Below are positions 51,858-63,937 of a DNA stretch of 64,000 bases, piece after piece. The translations under genes and the position numbers were made by a program. The stretch is from contig CM057339.1 of assembly GCA_030015575.1 (NCBI GenBank), positions 770,614,809 through 770,678,808 of the forward strand, in the 5' to 3' direction. Every line of letters begins with the position of its first letter. The first letter of the stretch is position 1. The notes beneath the pieces were generated by a model. The model worked only from the letters and a program-made list of their open reading frames with translations, was not told the origin of the DNA and did no database searches. Source of the DNA: Agapanthus africanus. Its lineage: Eukaryota > Streptophyta > Magnoliopsida > Asparagales > Amaryllidaceae.

Positions 51858-52795
51858 CGGGTTAAGAATTAATTTATATTCCATATCAGCACCATTTATT
51901 AGCTCAATAAACCCGCAATTTCACCCAAATTAAACCACTTGGTCTCTATTCTTCAGCTAACTAAACATGATCAAAACTCATTTGTTCCTCTTCTTATAAC
52001 AAACATAACCATTTCCCTCCCTCTATTTTCCTAACTTTTTAGTTCATAATATATCATATATTATCTTTTTAATTTCTCATCCTTATGTATGTATAAATAT
52101 TTATAGAAGAATAGATAACCAAACAATTATTATATATTCAATATCACAATATATAACCAAACAATTTCCAAAAATATCTCAATATACCGGTCTTTATATT
52201 CGAAAAAGTAATGCAAATAACATCTCATTTACCATAATAATATCACGGAGTAAGCGGATTTGCTTAAATTCCAACTTTAACAGTGCCTTGTTTTCAAAAT
52301 GGAGAAATAAAAAAAAACCAAAAGAATTAAGAACTAGCAGAAAAAATAATATCCTTAAATTGTGTCTCCATGTTCTCCCAAGAATAATTAACTCTTAACG
52401 GTCATCGCTTACATCTTTGTTTCCCGTCATCTCATTTGGACCTGTGGTACGAACAACTCCAACATTCTCAACATAGTAAAACAAACAGAAACTAGCATTT
52501 TAAAAAATGAAGATCATCATATTATACAAAGAAATTATGTATTTTCTCAAACGTTACAATTATTTCATACCTTATTGCAAAGACAATGTTTTCTCTTTTT
52601 AGTAGAATTCTGGAGAAGCGGTTATGAAATTTTTAGGGGTTTTTTTCTTTAGGAAATTGAGTAGGAAGGGGATGAAGTACTGGTGAGGGTTTAAGAGAGG
52701 AAAAATAGGCTCAGTGGGTTTGGGGTTTAGGTCCAAAGGATATGGCTTAAGGGTAAACTAAGTGGGTTTAAGAAATTAAATTATTTCTTTTGTGG

Positions 52796-52925
52796 TGGTC
52801 CCCACCTCCAAAAATTTTTTGCATTCAAGAAATCTCAGCCCTTGATTTTTACGGTAGATACGCCTTCGACCGTTTTGATCAAATGCGGCTTCTACTGGAT
52901 CCACGTCTGTCTTTGCATGGATCCA
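52796..52925 (-). repeat. Right arm of the ~1.15-kb inverted repeat
   Basis: On the minus strand it reads TGGATCCAGTAGAAGCCGCA, then CAAGGGCTGAGATTTCTTGA and GGTGGGGACCA, matching 51,761-51,857. No clear target duplication was found. Confidence 0.65.
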
Positions 52926-52929
52926 ATCA

Positions 52930-53767
52930 AGTAAGTCATAACTAAAAACATTTGACGTCACCTAAAAGGGTTCAAAACCGTGGTCCTCTCCCTTTTTGCT
53001 GATTGTTGGATAAAATCGGGAAATAATTGCTAAATAATAATTTAAAATAGAATATGATTTTATAAAATATTTGTATGAAAAATATGATCGCATAAATAAT
53101 ATCGGAAATAAAATAAAATTTAGAAAATCGAGCCTGACGAAGGGTGGCACGCAGATAGCTGTGCTGCCCTAAGAACGTATTGCCACTGCTCGTATTGATT
53201 GTACAGACAAAAACATTCCCAAGATACAACACTCCCCGGCCCGTCCGATTCCTCCGTTGTGTACGAATCACAGAAGAAGCTTTGGTTTTGATCTCGTAAT
53301 CTTGTAATGTCCGGAAATACGAAAACAATGCAAAAAAGAATTTCAGAAATTGGTTTACTGTATTTAGAATAATATTTCAGAGGTGGAAGATTTTCTCCTT
53401 GCTGTATCTTGTTTAATTTTTTTTTATCCCGGTATTTTTTATAGGCGATTTAAAAGGGTTCAAATCATGACCGTTTATGGATGCATCCAAGAATTGCCTG
53501 CTCTTGGGAATGTTGACGTTAATATTACCATGCATCCAATGGGTGTTATTAGCAGTCCAACTTGTGCCCCGCACATAGCCTTGTTGTGGGTAATAGGAGT
53601 TTATGGAGAAATATCCGGGATCGAACCCGAGATCTTCCATTTAGTGCTTCGAAGAGAGACATGCAGGACCGGAGGGCATCATTGAGGTTAGAAAAAAAGA
53701 AGTCCAACTTGGACTTTCATACGCCGAGTCCAAAAATCAACATGTAAACACAAAACATAGGGATTCG
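52930..53767. other. Noncoding stretch with a B-box-like tRNA motif
   Basis: Minus-strand GGGTTCGATCCC at 53,617-53,628 is a perfect Pol III B-box, but no matching A-box lies at the right distance, so at most it is a degenerate SINE. Short frames on both strands have no recognised product. Confidence 0.35.
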
Positions 53768-53970
53768 GAGTGGCTGCTATTATGAAGATAATAGAATTCA
53801 TGCTATTATATCGAACGGTTCAGATCAATCCATAATAGCATCAAACGGCCGAGATTTGCATGAAACATGAGGCCTTTGGTATTGGTGTACCATACATGCT
53901 TAGCATGTAGGATGTGTGGCTAAGATCCACTAAGAGCATGGGTGCTATTATTTTCTGATGGCAGCCACTC
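53768..53970. mobile_element. MITE-like element, 203 bp
   Basis: The ends GAGTGGCTGCTATTATGAAG and, from the right, GAGTGGCTGCCATCAGAAAA match, continuing into ATAATAG. It has no coding capacity and no clear target duplication. Confidence 0.5.
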
Positions 53971-54076
53971 TTTTTCCAAAATATAGGCTTCAAGTGTTGC
54001 CTTATGTTTTTCTCAAGGTTTAACATGTAAATGCAAATATAAGACATAACTATCACTAGCGAATTTATATCTACAC

Positions 54077-54248
54077 GGAAAAAACTTCTCTACAAGCCCA
54101 TTTTAAGCTTTTAGATGGGATTTGTGATTCATGCAAATCTTTTTTGCACACTCTTTCTTCCCTTGCACGAATCTCAAAATCCATTTAAGGACTTGCAAGG
54201 GGTTTGTAGAGAAATTTCTCTACAAGCCTTTATAGAGAAGATTTTTCC
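54077..54248. mobile_element. MITE-like element, 172 bp
   Basis: The ends GGAAAAAACTTCTCTACAAG and, from the right, GGAAAAATCTTCTCTATAAA match. An internal repeat TTTCTCTACAAGCC lies near the right end. Foldback is possible over most of its length. No clean target duplication. Confidence 0.5.
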
Positions 54249-54984
54249 TATCACAATTACTGTGTAATTTTGAATCATTTCCTTTTTCTGATTTAATATA
54301 TATTCCAAACACCAAAATTCCAAAATAAATTAACTTAAAATTATTTACAAGAATATAGATTAAATCAAAATAATCTAAGGGTGATTCAGCTTATTGCTTT
54401 TCTCTGCCCATTTCAAAAGAGATTTCTAGATTTCTAATAAAATATAAGCAAAAATAAAGAAAACCGTCTATTTTTTCTTAAAGCGGATAACCTTACTGGA
54501 CTTAAAAATCATGCACTTTACATAAACATCATAACAATGTTGGTTTTTTCGTCTAATAAATTTCATTGAGTAATATGATATTCTCTTTTCATTTTTATCT
54601 TTTCCAAATCCTTTCTTTATGAATCCATGCTTTACTATTTGGAGTATTTAAAAGAGCAGAGAGAAGGTGTGATGTTTTGAAGTGGGGATTTTGGAGAAGA
54701 TATGAGGAAATAAATTCTGAGAGTGAAAAATTTAAAGAAGAAAGATCCGAGAAGGAATTTGAAGAAAAAAGGCTTGAAGGGTATAAAGGGAAATAAACAT
54801 AAAAAATTTAATGGTATTAAATTTAGGGTAAAGTGCATATTTTTCATGCTTAGAAGGGTTTCTGTTTTGAGGGTAAAAGTGGGTTTTTCTTGCATCTTAG
54901 CTTAAAATATATGAATGATACTATTAAATTATCGCAATAGTTATTTTAAAATTAATATTTTGGTAAAGCCAAAATTATGAAATG

Positions 54985-55245
54985 TTCTTTCCACTACATC
55001 AAAACTCCAAAATTATGATAAGAGTTGGAAGACTTATTTTTATATTCTAACATTTCCCCGCAGGTTAAATCTGGAATTTTACGCAATGGTATTTTTAATT
55101 TAAATAAATCCACATTTAATACGCGTCCGGTGGGAATCGAACCTTAGTTACTTCGATACCATGTGAAATGTCGTTGCCATTGCACCAAAACTCCGAAATT
55201 ATGATGAGCGTTGGAAGGCTTATTTTTATATTCTAACATTAGTTG
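54985..55245 (-). mobile_element. SINE-like element with Pol III A and B boxes
   Basis: The minus strand has an A-box TGGTGCAATGG (about 55,178-55,188, matching TRGYNNARNGG) and a B-box GGTTCGATTCC (about 55,133-55,143), about 45 bp apart as in tRNA-derived promoters. The upstream ~70 bp (AACGCTCATCATAATTTCGG) recurs on the other side at 54,985-55,054. The unit is therefore either a tandem partial duplication or two overlapping copies. Confidence 0.55.
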
Positions 55246-56000
55246 TCATGATCCAAGAAGACACGTGACTGGCACAAGGATCATGTGAAGTCTGATGGAC
55301 CCCACCGTAGCCCAAGTAAGTCAAAACCAGGAATCTAAACCATATATATACGAAAATAAGTAATAATAAGTAGATGTGAAGTTTAATAAAAGTTTTAAAA
55401 TAAAGTAAAACTTGTTTTGTAAAAAGTTAACGGTTGAAAAACGGGCAGCACCTTTTTTATAAATTTTAGATAAAAACTCATGTACAATGATGAAAATATA
55501 AAGCATCCTCCTATGAGAGCCAGCTCGACGCCCACATGGCGGAGACACAATCAACGTGATTGAAGCGTTTAATTTTGGAGAAAGAAGAAGTGTTAGTAAA
55601 ATAACCGCAATCAATAATGGTGTCGCATGTAGCAAACCTTTAGTGGGTACGGGTTGTCTTCTGGGATTCATGGGATTTTATAGTTCTTGTTTTATATCGG
55701 TTGAAAGAAATAGAAAAGAGAAAATAAAGAAAATCAAGAAGATAGTTTCAAGAAAATCAAGAAAACGGTTTCAAAAAAATTAAGAAGATAGTTTTAAGAA
55801 AATCAAGAAAATAGTTTCAAGATCTGATTGAATTATCAAGAAAATGGTTCAAGATCTAATTGAGTTATCAAGAAAATTTTAAATGAAGAAAGCTTGTAGA
55901 GTTCGATTGGATTTAGTAGCCCTGGATGACTAATAAAGATGACTCCTCTTATCTATTGATAGATTTAAAACTAGATTGACAGCAATGAATGAGGATTAGT
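55246..56000. other. AT-rich stretch, no gene recognised
   Basis: Contains repeated AAGAAAATCAAGAAAAYRGTT motifs (55,735-55,880). The left part may belong to the Athila-like LTR that starts at 57,290 on the minus strand. Its far end was not found. Confidence 0.4.
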
Positions 56001-57290
56001 GTTCTTTGGAAGAAACCAGGGTTTCTCCTTTATTGACCCTTGCCCTTTCATTGATCTCCATTTTTATCTAGCCCTTAACAAAAAGATCGTCAATCTTATC
56101 TCAAATCGTAGTCGAGATTATCAAGAAATTGATATCGCGCCCGATAAGGATGTTGATGATTCTTTTACTAAAATTTATAAACTTCATAAGACTTAAAAGG
56201 AGTATAGAATTTTCTCACCTATTGATCTACCCTAATCCTACAAATCCTATCAAGCGGAGAATTACTCATGAATCATGAAAAAATAAAAGAAAGAATAGAG
56301 AAAGAATTCATAATGCGGAAATTAAAAGAAAGCGAATTGATAAAACTGATGATCTACCTTTATTACTCAACTTCACAATACATTTCTTTGAGTTTAGATT
56401 ACAAGAGGAAGAAGAATTGCTCTCGATCTTTGCCTCGAAGAAGTAAATGTTCCGTCGATCTTCACGTCGCTTGATCGCCTTGAGTCTTGGACCTGTCTTG
56501 GATCGCTTGCTCGTTGATAATGATTGGTTTCGTGTAAAGGAAACTTGATTGATGTCGCTTGATGAATTTCTCGATAATTTCTTGATCTTGGATCTTAAGA
56601 TCGAAGATTCTTGATCTTAGATCTTAGATCCCCTTTTTGATATTGGATTTGATCTTGGATTTGATGATGAGACTTGTTGGCTTTTTTCTTGATTTTATTT
56701 GAAGAAATTGGATCAAATTGGATGTAGCCCTCGGTCCTTTTTATAGCCCCAAATCCAGTAACAGAAAATCCCAACAAAATAAGTTTGTTGCACAGAAGCT
56801 TCCAGAAGAATCTTGAACCCTAACTCCTCTTCTTAACCACTGAACCGCGGCAACTCGGCTGACTCGGCCGCGGATCGGCTGCGACTCGATGGGTTCTTGG
56901 CTTTATTCTTCTGAAATCTTCTCTTGTTAATATTTGGGTATTTATTTAATGTCTGGAACCTTCTTATCTTTTCTGAGTCTCTGCCAGTATTTAATTCTTC
57001 GACTTTCTTTACTTTATCGACAGATTCTTGATTTCGGATATCTGACCTGAGTTAAACTTGCACAATATCTCAATGAAGAATGTTAGTTATGTTTGAGATA
57101 CAAATTATTATGCGTAAAATATTAAACATACAATTTCTTTCATAATGTTGATTATAATATATAAACACATGGTAAATAGTATTTTGCAGATGAACTTCTA
57201 ATATGTGTTATATTTATAACAAATACCTTTAGATGATTAAGAAAAGTAAGGAAATTGTTGTGTTAAAAGTGCACTATTTTCGACTGAACA
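56000..57290 (-). repeat. Athila-like LTR on the minus strand (far end uncertain)
   Basis: On the minus strand a polypurine tract AGTTTGGGGGTATT is followed by TGTTCAGTCGAAAATAG, the LTR start. A TATAAAA box lies at 56,738-56,744. A GGCCGCGG / CAACTCGGC block is near 56,850. Repeats of GATCTTGGATC / GATCTTAGATC lie at 56,580-56,635. With the internal side at higher coordinates it would be a 3' LTR or a solo remnant. No coding part of the element was recognised beside it. Confidence 0.5.
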
Positions 57291-57302
57291 AATACCCCCA
57301 AA

Positions 57303-60300
57303 CTTGACTTTGATCGTCCCGAGCAAACTATTTATTTAAGAAAAGGAGAAAAGAAAAATAGAAAAACTAACTAGCATATTTTCGTAGGCAACACGATTGC
57401 ACTAAGCACGTGCAACAAGCCGTTAAATCTCTAGGTGTCCCCAGTAGGAGTAGTGTTGTCTCCTGAGAGTTTTCAGCGGATTACACTTACAAAATCCTAT
57501 AATAAAAGAAAGACGGTGAAAATTACATATAAAAATAAGAACTATAAAAGAAAGAACTTGAAAATAAGAGTTTCCAACTATACTAGCTTTTCGGTTGTCA
57601 TGAGCCCTATCTTAATGGTCATGAAAAAATGTTAGAAATCTGTTTGCACGACTCATTTGATCCGTGGCTCGGGACTGTACCCAACTAAAATCTGTTTGCA
57701 TGACTCATTTGATCCGTGGTAGGGTAGTAATCAAACCATAGTGGATACTCATACGAGACAAATGACGATCTTAGGTCGACAGAATAACCTGTACTCACGT
57801 CATCTGAGAACTGCTATCTGACAATAGGCATAATACCATCTACCATATTCCCGGCGAGTCCGTTCAGTGTAACTCATAACTTAATGAGCACCTGTATACT
57901 ATCTTTGGTGACTAACTAACACTAATGGCTGTGAGACCGGCCATCGCCCATCGTCGGGGTCAAGAAACGTATACACTAGTCTGAAAGTATATGCTAGCAC
58001 CTCTACTAGGGTTTTAACAAGAGCAAGTATGCAATTTAGGGCTTAGTTTACAAGCAAGGATTGAACTAAAGGTTTAGGGTTAGAAAAGAAAGCACAAGGA
58101 GTTTAACTAAGTGATAAAGAGCTACAACCTTTGTAGCTAAGTTCTTCACTTCTAAAACTCTAAGTAGTAGTCCCTTGAACCCTTCCATGAGCTCCATTTG
58201 AAGACTTGATCAACCTTCCTTGAAGTCTTCTAGGTCAAAAATGATCCATCTTGAGGCAACTCTAACTCACGCTCTCACTTCATTAATCAAATTATTAGTG
58301 AAGAGAACAATATAAACTAATTTGCTAATTTAGTTTAGATTGATAAAGTAGGCTTTTTGCTCACTTAACTTTCTTTCTATTTCTCCACTTTTAAATGAAC
58401 AGGAATTCAAGAGAAGAGATGAAAAAGATGAAGATTGATATGAGAATGGCTTATGGTTGAGATAAGATCAAATGATAGACTTGTTTCCTTTTAAAATGAT
58501 AAAAGAGAATGAGTCTTGCTACTACAACCATCTAAAGAAATGACTCACTTTCTGTTATCAAAAAAGCAAATAAGCAGATCATTATCTTATCCTTTCTCAT
58601 ATATAATTCTTATATACATAACTCTTGTTTATAATCAACCATGATAAATTTATATATTATTTATATCACATATAAATAATATATAAACAGATGAAAAATT
58701 AAAGTGAGCATAATATTAGTTTATGTATGTATGCGTGTGTGTGTATCAAATTATTAAATCAACACTTGATTTAATAATCCGGTTATATCATATATTACCT
58801 GGCTAATATTAAATAATGCTAGATTAGAATATAGTATCATATACTCATATTTAATCGAGCTCCCGCACATATCACTATATATGCCCTAATTTGGTTCGCT
58901 TGAGCTAGAAAACCTCTATGTGGGACTTTAAAGACTCGTCAATACACTGGCAGTAGGTAATGATCACATCAAACACCTATAAGCATGTCAGCGGTACTAG
59001 CTGCACGTAACGGTTATCCAGATATTGAACGAATAGAAAATCAACAAGTAAACTTGTCCAGACTCCTTGTAGAGCCTATGAGCAATTTACCATACAGTCT
59101 GATCTCTTCATCTGATATGTTGTATATCGGGTATGGGAGGTGGTATCGTCAGACCCCAATAACTTGATAAGTCATGCTGATGTGTGGCCTATAACCAATC
59201 GAGAAACTACTGATAACACTTATCAGTAAATCTCTTCAGCCCTGACTAGGGACTTGCGGTTATAGCCTATCGAGTATAGCACAACATCAACTCTTAATAC
59301 CGGGAGAGATGAAACCTCTCCTATTGCTCTCTGCCTCCATGTAACTCGGGACTGTACCCAACTCCCACCTGTTTGCACGACTCAGTAGAGCCGTGGTAGG
59401 GTGGTAATCAAAGTACAGTGGGGACCATACAAGATACTATGACGATCTCGGGTCTACAAACTAAATTGTACTAGTGTTACTAGAGAACTGTTATCCAACG
59501 ATAGGTATGGTACCATCTAAGAGTTCTCGGGGAGTCTGTTCAGTGTAATCATTCTCCAATGAGCACCTATATACAATCTTTGGTGTCAAACACCAATGGT
59601 TGTGGGATCAACCATCGCCCCATACATGGTCAAGAAACGTATACACTAGTCTACTCTGGAATATCGATGCCCTATCTCGATACTCTCCCGACTAGGAACA
59701 TTTAAGGATGTGCTTGTGGACTACTCAGGCCCCACTAGTATGTTCTATATCATATTCCTGATAGTCAAGCAAATATCATAAGGGCTTTATCAACATGTAT
59801 CAATGAAATAGTAAACTAGAACAAATTGTGTTGGGTACGTAGACTAGATTAGTGTGATCGCTACAATAACCCTGGTAGTGAAGCAAGAATCATATAGGCT
59901 CTATCAATATGCAACAGTGATCCGTAACACCACATTATATATGTACATGATGATAGAAATGAACCAGATATCATACTATCATCTCGAGTAAGACCGTTCT
60001 ACCCGTATAGGTCCTCCCTCAATCATCATAATCGCCTGCCTGCGATTACAATAATTGCTTTGATGGCACTATATCCAATAGATAATCGGTACGAACATCT
60101 AGTCTACGTATGTTCATAACAGAATACTGCATTTTATACCGCCCATTCTTACGCTCGAGTGTTTATAGGTAGGTGCTTTTAATCCGTGTTTGTTGCATAT
60201 TTACAGAGTACAGGTTTCCAGTCCAAATATTGCAAATCAAGGCAAAATCTCCACAGTTACGCCAAAAGCAGAACATCTGTTGACAGCAGATAAAAGCCGG
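57303..60300. other. Noncoding DNA with a diverged 320-bp direct repeat pair
   Basis: About 57,667-57,985 and 59,345-59,660 share CTCGGGACTGTACCCAACT, CGTGGTAGGGTRGTAATCAA and GGTCAAGAAACGTATACACT with many differences. Both are on the plus strand. Between them lies AT-rich sequence with no gene. The family is unknown to me. Confidence 0.5.
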
Positions 60301-61026
60301 GTTCCGGTCATCCATATCCAGCCAGTGCCGAGTACCAGTTCCTGAGACAAGTCATATGACAGTGGTCATTCGTGTCTGGGACAAGCACAGACCACGAGGG
60401 GGGCAGCATAAGAATCAATGGGTGCGCGGAGCTCGAGGGAGATAAAGTCAAAAGTAAAAGAAATGAGTGCAATCTTGGACTATGAATTCTGCTGATATTC
60501 TGGAAGACTTTTGTGCAGTATGAAGTTTTCAGACACAAGGACAGATGAAACCAGGGATACCCACAAAAGCACTCGACCTAACTCACCTAGATGGCCGCGG
60601 ATCCGCGGCCAATAGGAGGTATGGGCCGCGGATCCGCGGCCAAGTGGACCCCTCTCCCTGTCAATTTTTGGGGGTAGTTTGGGGACTTCATATGGGGTCA
60701 GGATTTGGCCCTAGGGTTTCAGAAAACTGCCTATAAATACTCCAGAACTGAGCTCAACCAAGGGTCCAATTTTGTGTCCACTCTTTTGTAGTTTTTTGTA
60801 TAGTTCTTCTTCTTCTTCTTCATTCTTCCTCCATGGAAATGTAGTGAGAGCATTGAGTGGATATTAATGAAGATGAGGGTTTTGTATCATTCTCTTTTGT
60901 TTCTTCTTCCCCTTGAGATTCTTGCTTTCTCTTGATCATTCAACCTCTTCATTGAGTTTGAATGGTTAAGGGTTAGTTATTGATCTCAAGGGTCGTATTT
61001 TCTTACGGAATTAGCACTTCATTTCA
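60300..61026 (+). repeat. 5' LTR (right part) of an Athila-primed element
   Basis: A TATA box TATAAATA (60,732-60,739) and a U5 ending TTCATTTCA two bases before the primer site. Two perfect copies of GGCCGCGGATCCGCGGCC lie at 60,593-60,610 and 60,624-60,641. The left limit was not found, so the start given here is approximate. Confidence 0.5.
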
Positions 61027-61028
61027 AA

Positions 61029-61046
61029 TGGCGCCGTTGCCGGGGA
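61029..61046 (+). other. Primer binding site, Athila type
   Basis: TGGCGCCGTTGCCGGGGA, complementary to the 3' end of plant tRNA-Asp and usual in the Athila lineage. It is followed by a leader of about 1.1 kb. Confidence 0.85.
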
Positions 61047-62100
61047 GACGGTAGCGTATTTTCTTTCTTATTATTCGGGTTAATATTCTTTTTGTATATA
61101 TTTATAAAAAAAAAAATCTTTTTGTTTTTTTTTGATAATTTTTGTGGGCAAGTGTGCAGATTTTTGCGTATTTGCAAACTGCGATTGTGGGAGCAAAGTG
61201 TGCGTTCAAGGCTAAGGTAATTACGAAGTACAGTGCCAAAGATCCGGGTAGTTTGACCCGCGCAAGCGAACCTTTCAAGCTTACCGGATTTGATTCAACG
61301 GGGGTTTCCTAACCCAAAACTTAAACGGTACGTACTTTACTAACACCTTCTTCTCAAATCCGACGCTTCCAATATACTATTCTTTGCAGGATTCTTTGCA
61401 AGTTCGCTAGCAAACGCTAAAAATTGACTAACCCGTATTTGTTGCAGTGCCGCGCTTAAACTAAAAAACGATTGTTTGATTCTTTATAGAATTTTTATTG
61501 AATTGTGCATTGCATACATTAATACGGACTTAAGGGCAAGCGAACCCCACAAGATACGGTAAGGGATTTCATCACCTTTTCCGTGGCCCACAAATCACGA
61601 ACTTGCGCATAACGTTTACCCGCACAAATTTAAAAAAAAAAACTCGACTTTAAGCCTTAAGGACTTCGCGCTCACTAGGAGAAGTTAACTGTGTTTAGAA
61701 TCTCGCTTAACGGTATATTGTTTACGGGGTGTCTAGGAAAGTGTTAACGGCGTAACCGCCAAAAGAGAAAGGGTTATTTAATTAAGTAACTTCGCGAAAG
61801 CGTTGGAAAACCTCCCTTATCTCTGCACTTACCTGGCCTCGTGATCAGTGTATCTTGAGCCTGTTTCTCGACACAGTTTTACTTTGACAATCAAGTTCTG
61901 GAGCAGGTCTAGTTGACCTAGGTTAACCCTAGAACGATTAGGTGTGTGGTATTTTTGTGTCGTGATTGTTTTTTTTTGTCCATATTCTTTTTTGTGTATA
62001 CTTCATTCTTTTGTTAATATTTAAAAAAAAAATTTTAAAAAAAAAATATCACATTCTTTTTCCCCTCCTTTTCTCTACCTTTTTCTCTCTCTCTTCATAT
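61047..62100 (+). other. Leader of the Athila-primed element
   Basis: Untranslated stretch with poly-A/T tracts (61,107-61,130, 62,020-62,050). No gene is seen. A CT-rich tract (62,060-62,095) ends just before the first ATG near 62,102. Confidence 0.5.
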
Positions 62101-62203
62101 CATGGGTACTCCACCTCGCAAAACTCTTACCGAACTTTAGTACCCACAACCAGACATTACTTCCTACGGTTCTTGTTTTGGTCGAACTTCGAACGACCCC
62201 TCC

Positions 62204-63937
62204 ATGCCCAAAATTTCTTTGAAAGATCGGATAGACGCGTCTAGGACGAACAACTGGACCCCGCAATCCACTTCGTATCAACCGTTTCAAACATTCACCC
62301 CTTCTTGCGTTGATACCCCTTTTGAAAGTCCAGTTGTAGCCACAAGACCAATGTCTATTGCTGAACGTATTGAACAATCCCGTAGCCGATCTTTCACTCC
62401 TTTCACCACTTCAAATTCTTGGGATCAACAATTCCATTCACCTTCTTATCCAAATGTTGATCCTGCTCCTGTCCAGCCATTCAATTCCTACCAGTCCTAC
62501 CCTACTTTTGCACCTTCCCTAGACATTACTTCAGAACAGCCGTTTGGGAGTTTTCAGTATCCAAATAACTTTGAATCTTTTACTGAAACCCCATCACAAT
62601 CTATGTCTAGTCTGGAACAGTCGTTGGAAGATTTTAGGGTAGCGTCAAGCCAACAGATGATGGATTTGAATGCGTCCATGGCCGCCCTCATGCAACCTAG
62701 TGACCCGGTAGCTAGTTTTCAACTAGCTCCAACTTTTTCAATGTATGATGAGGCGGCAGGACAGGCTGTGAATTTGAGTGGAGAGAGTGAGATTTACCCC
62801 TTTCCAAATCAAACCTACCCGTCTCAAATTGAATCCCACAACTCCTGTGTTGAAAGTCTATCAAGTGTCCCAAATGAATTATCAGTTGAAGATAGAATGT
62901 TTAATGAGTTGTGCGACTTTGTAGTGTTTGATTTGCCCGATTGTGAAGGGACCTTGCCAAGTGAAACCACACCCAATCCTTTTGACCTCTACACCTCCAT
63001 CTTAGAACCTGAATTGATTAATATCCATGCTTTGGTTGAGGTGTCAGAGAATTTTGATTTTCACTTGATTAAGGATATTGACGCTGGGAATATTTTGGAT
63101 GATGAACCCATAGATTTGGCTGAGTTTGTCTCTTCAGATCATCATCCCGAGTCATTAAATGTTTTTCCCGAACCCCATATGCGTCTGGACTTTGATGAAA
63201 TATGCATGGATGAGCTTAACTTTGAGGAGAATTTTGAGGATGAAACAGTTCTAGATGATGAGTCGGATTTTCCAATTCATCATGTTCCTTTCACTGACTG
63301 TTTACACCCTCCAGAACCCTTAACCGATATCCTTCCTCAACCACTTTCCTCCATCATTTCCATCGTTCCGATCTTGCAAGAACCCGTCTCACTTTCATTT
63401 ACCGTGTCTGGTTTACCAAGTTCGGCGTACCCATGGTTTCTTACGAATCTTGAGGGATTCGACCCAATTTCTCGACGAGTAAATATATTAGCACAATCAC
63501 TTTTCACACATCGGTCATCACAAATTGTGCTAATCTATTTACTCCATTTGCACCCTCAAGTTCGTATTCCACTTCTTTTTCCCTTCCGCCATTCTTCTTC
63601 CTCTCATATACCGAGACCATATCCCGCTTCTCTCCGTATATGGTCTCGCGTATTCTCCATCTCTTTTCTCTACGCCTTCTTCCACCAACCGGTACATTAT
63701 AGCGATAAAATCTTTGAATGGTTGGTGTTAACTTTTGGCATGTGTAAGGCCTTGTATAGCTTGATACTGTTCTCTTTCCCCCCTAATCCTGAATTTCAAC
63801 GCTTAACAGTGGAAACACTGTTTTACTTAAGTTTGGGGGGGACACCTTTTTGTATATATTTTTTGTTTTCTTTTTGTTTTGTATATAATTTTTTTTTAGG
63901 GAGCGCCGACAATTTTGACCCTCTTGGTATAGCCTGA
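62204..63937 (+). CDS. Long frame of unknown function in the Athila-primed element
   Basis: 577 residues from the ATG at 62,204; the frame may extend upstream. The N-terminus is rich in Ser, Pro, Gln and Phe, with a repeated pattern (LKDRIDASRTNNWTP and IAERIEQSRSRSFTP). The middle is very acidic (DDEPIDLAEF, MDELNFEENFEDETVLDDES). The last ~180 residues are hydrophobic, with possible membrane segments. No capsid, zinc, protease or RT motif is seen. It sits where gag is expected, so the element seems non-autonomous. The hydrophobic tail may simply be read-through of trailer sequence. It is treated as part of a fossil element. Confidence 0.45.
   Translation: MPKISLKDRIDASRTNNWTPQSTSYQPFQTFTPSCVDTPFESPVVATRPMSIAERIEQSRSRSFTPFTTSNSWDQQFHSPSYPNVDPAPVQPFNSYQSYPTFAPSLDITSEQPFGSFQYPNNFESFTETPSQSMSSLEQSLEDFRVASSQQMMDLNASMAALMQPSDPVASFQLAPTFSMYDEAAGQAVNLSGESEIYPFPNQTYPSQIESHNSCVESLSSVPNELSVEDRMFNELCDFVVFDLPDCEGTLPSETTPNPFDLYTSILEPELINIHALVEVSENFDFHLIKDIDAGNILDDEPIDLAEFVSSDHHPESLNVFPEPHMRLDFDEICMDELNFEENFEDETVLDDESDFPIHHVPFTDCLHPPEPLTDILPQPLSSIISIVPILQEPVSLSFTVSGLPSSAYPWFLTNLEGFDPISRRVNILAQSLFTHRSSQIVLIYLLHLHPQVRIPLLFPFRHSSSSHIPRPYPASLRIWSRVFSISFLYAFFHQPVHYSDKIFEWLVLTFGMCKALYSLILFSFPPNPEFQRLTVETLFYLSLGGTPFCIYFLFSFCFVYNFFLGSADNFDPLGIA

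Noticed and set aside
53617-53628. tRNA gene on the minus strand
   Set aside because: Only the B-box/T-loop motif is present. No acceptor stem, anticodon arm or A-box fits.
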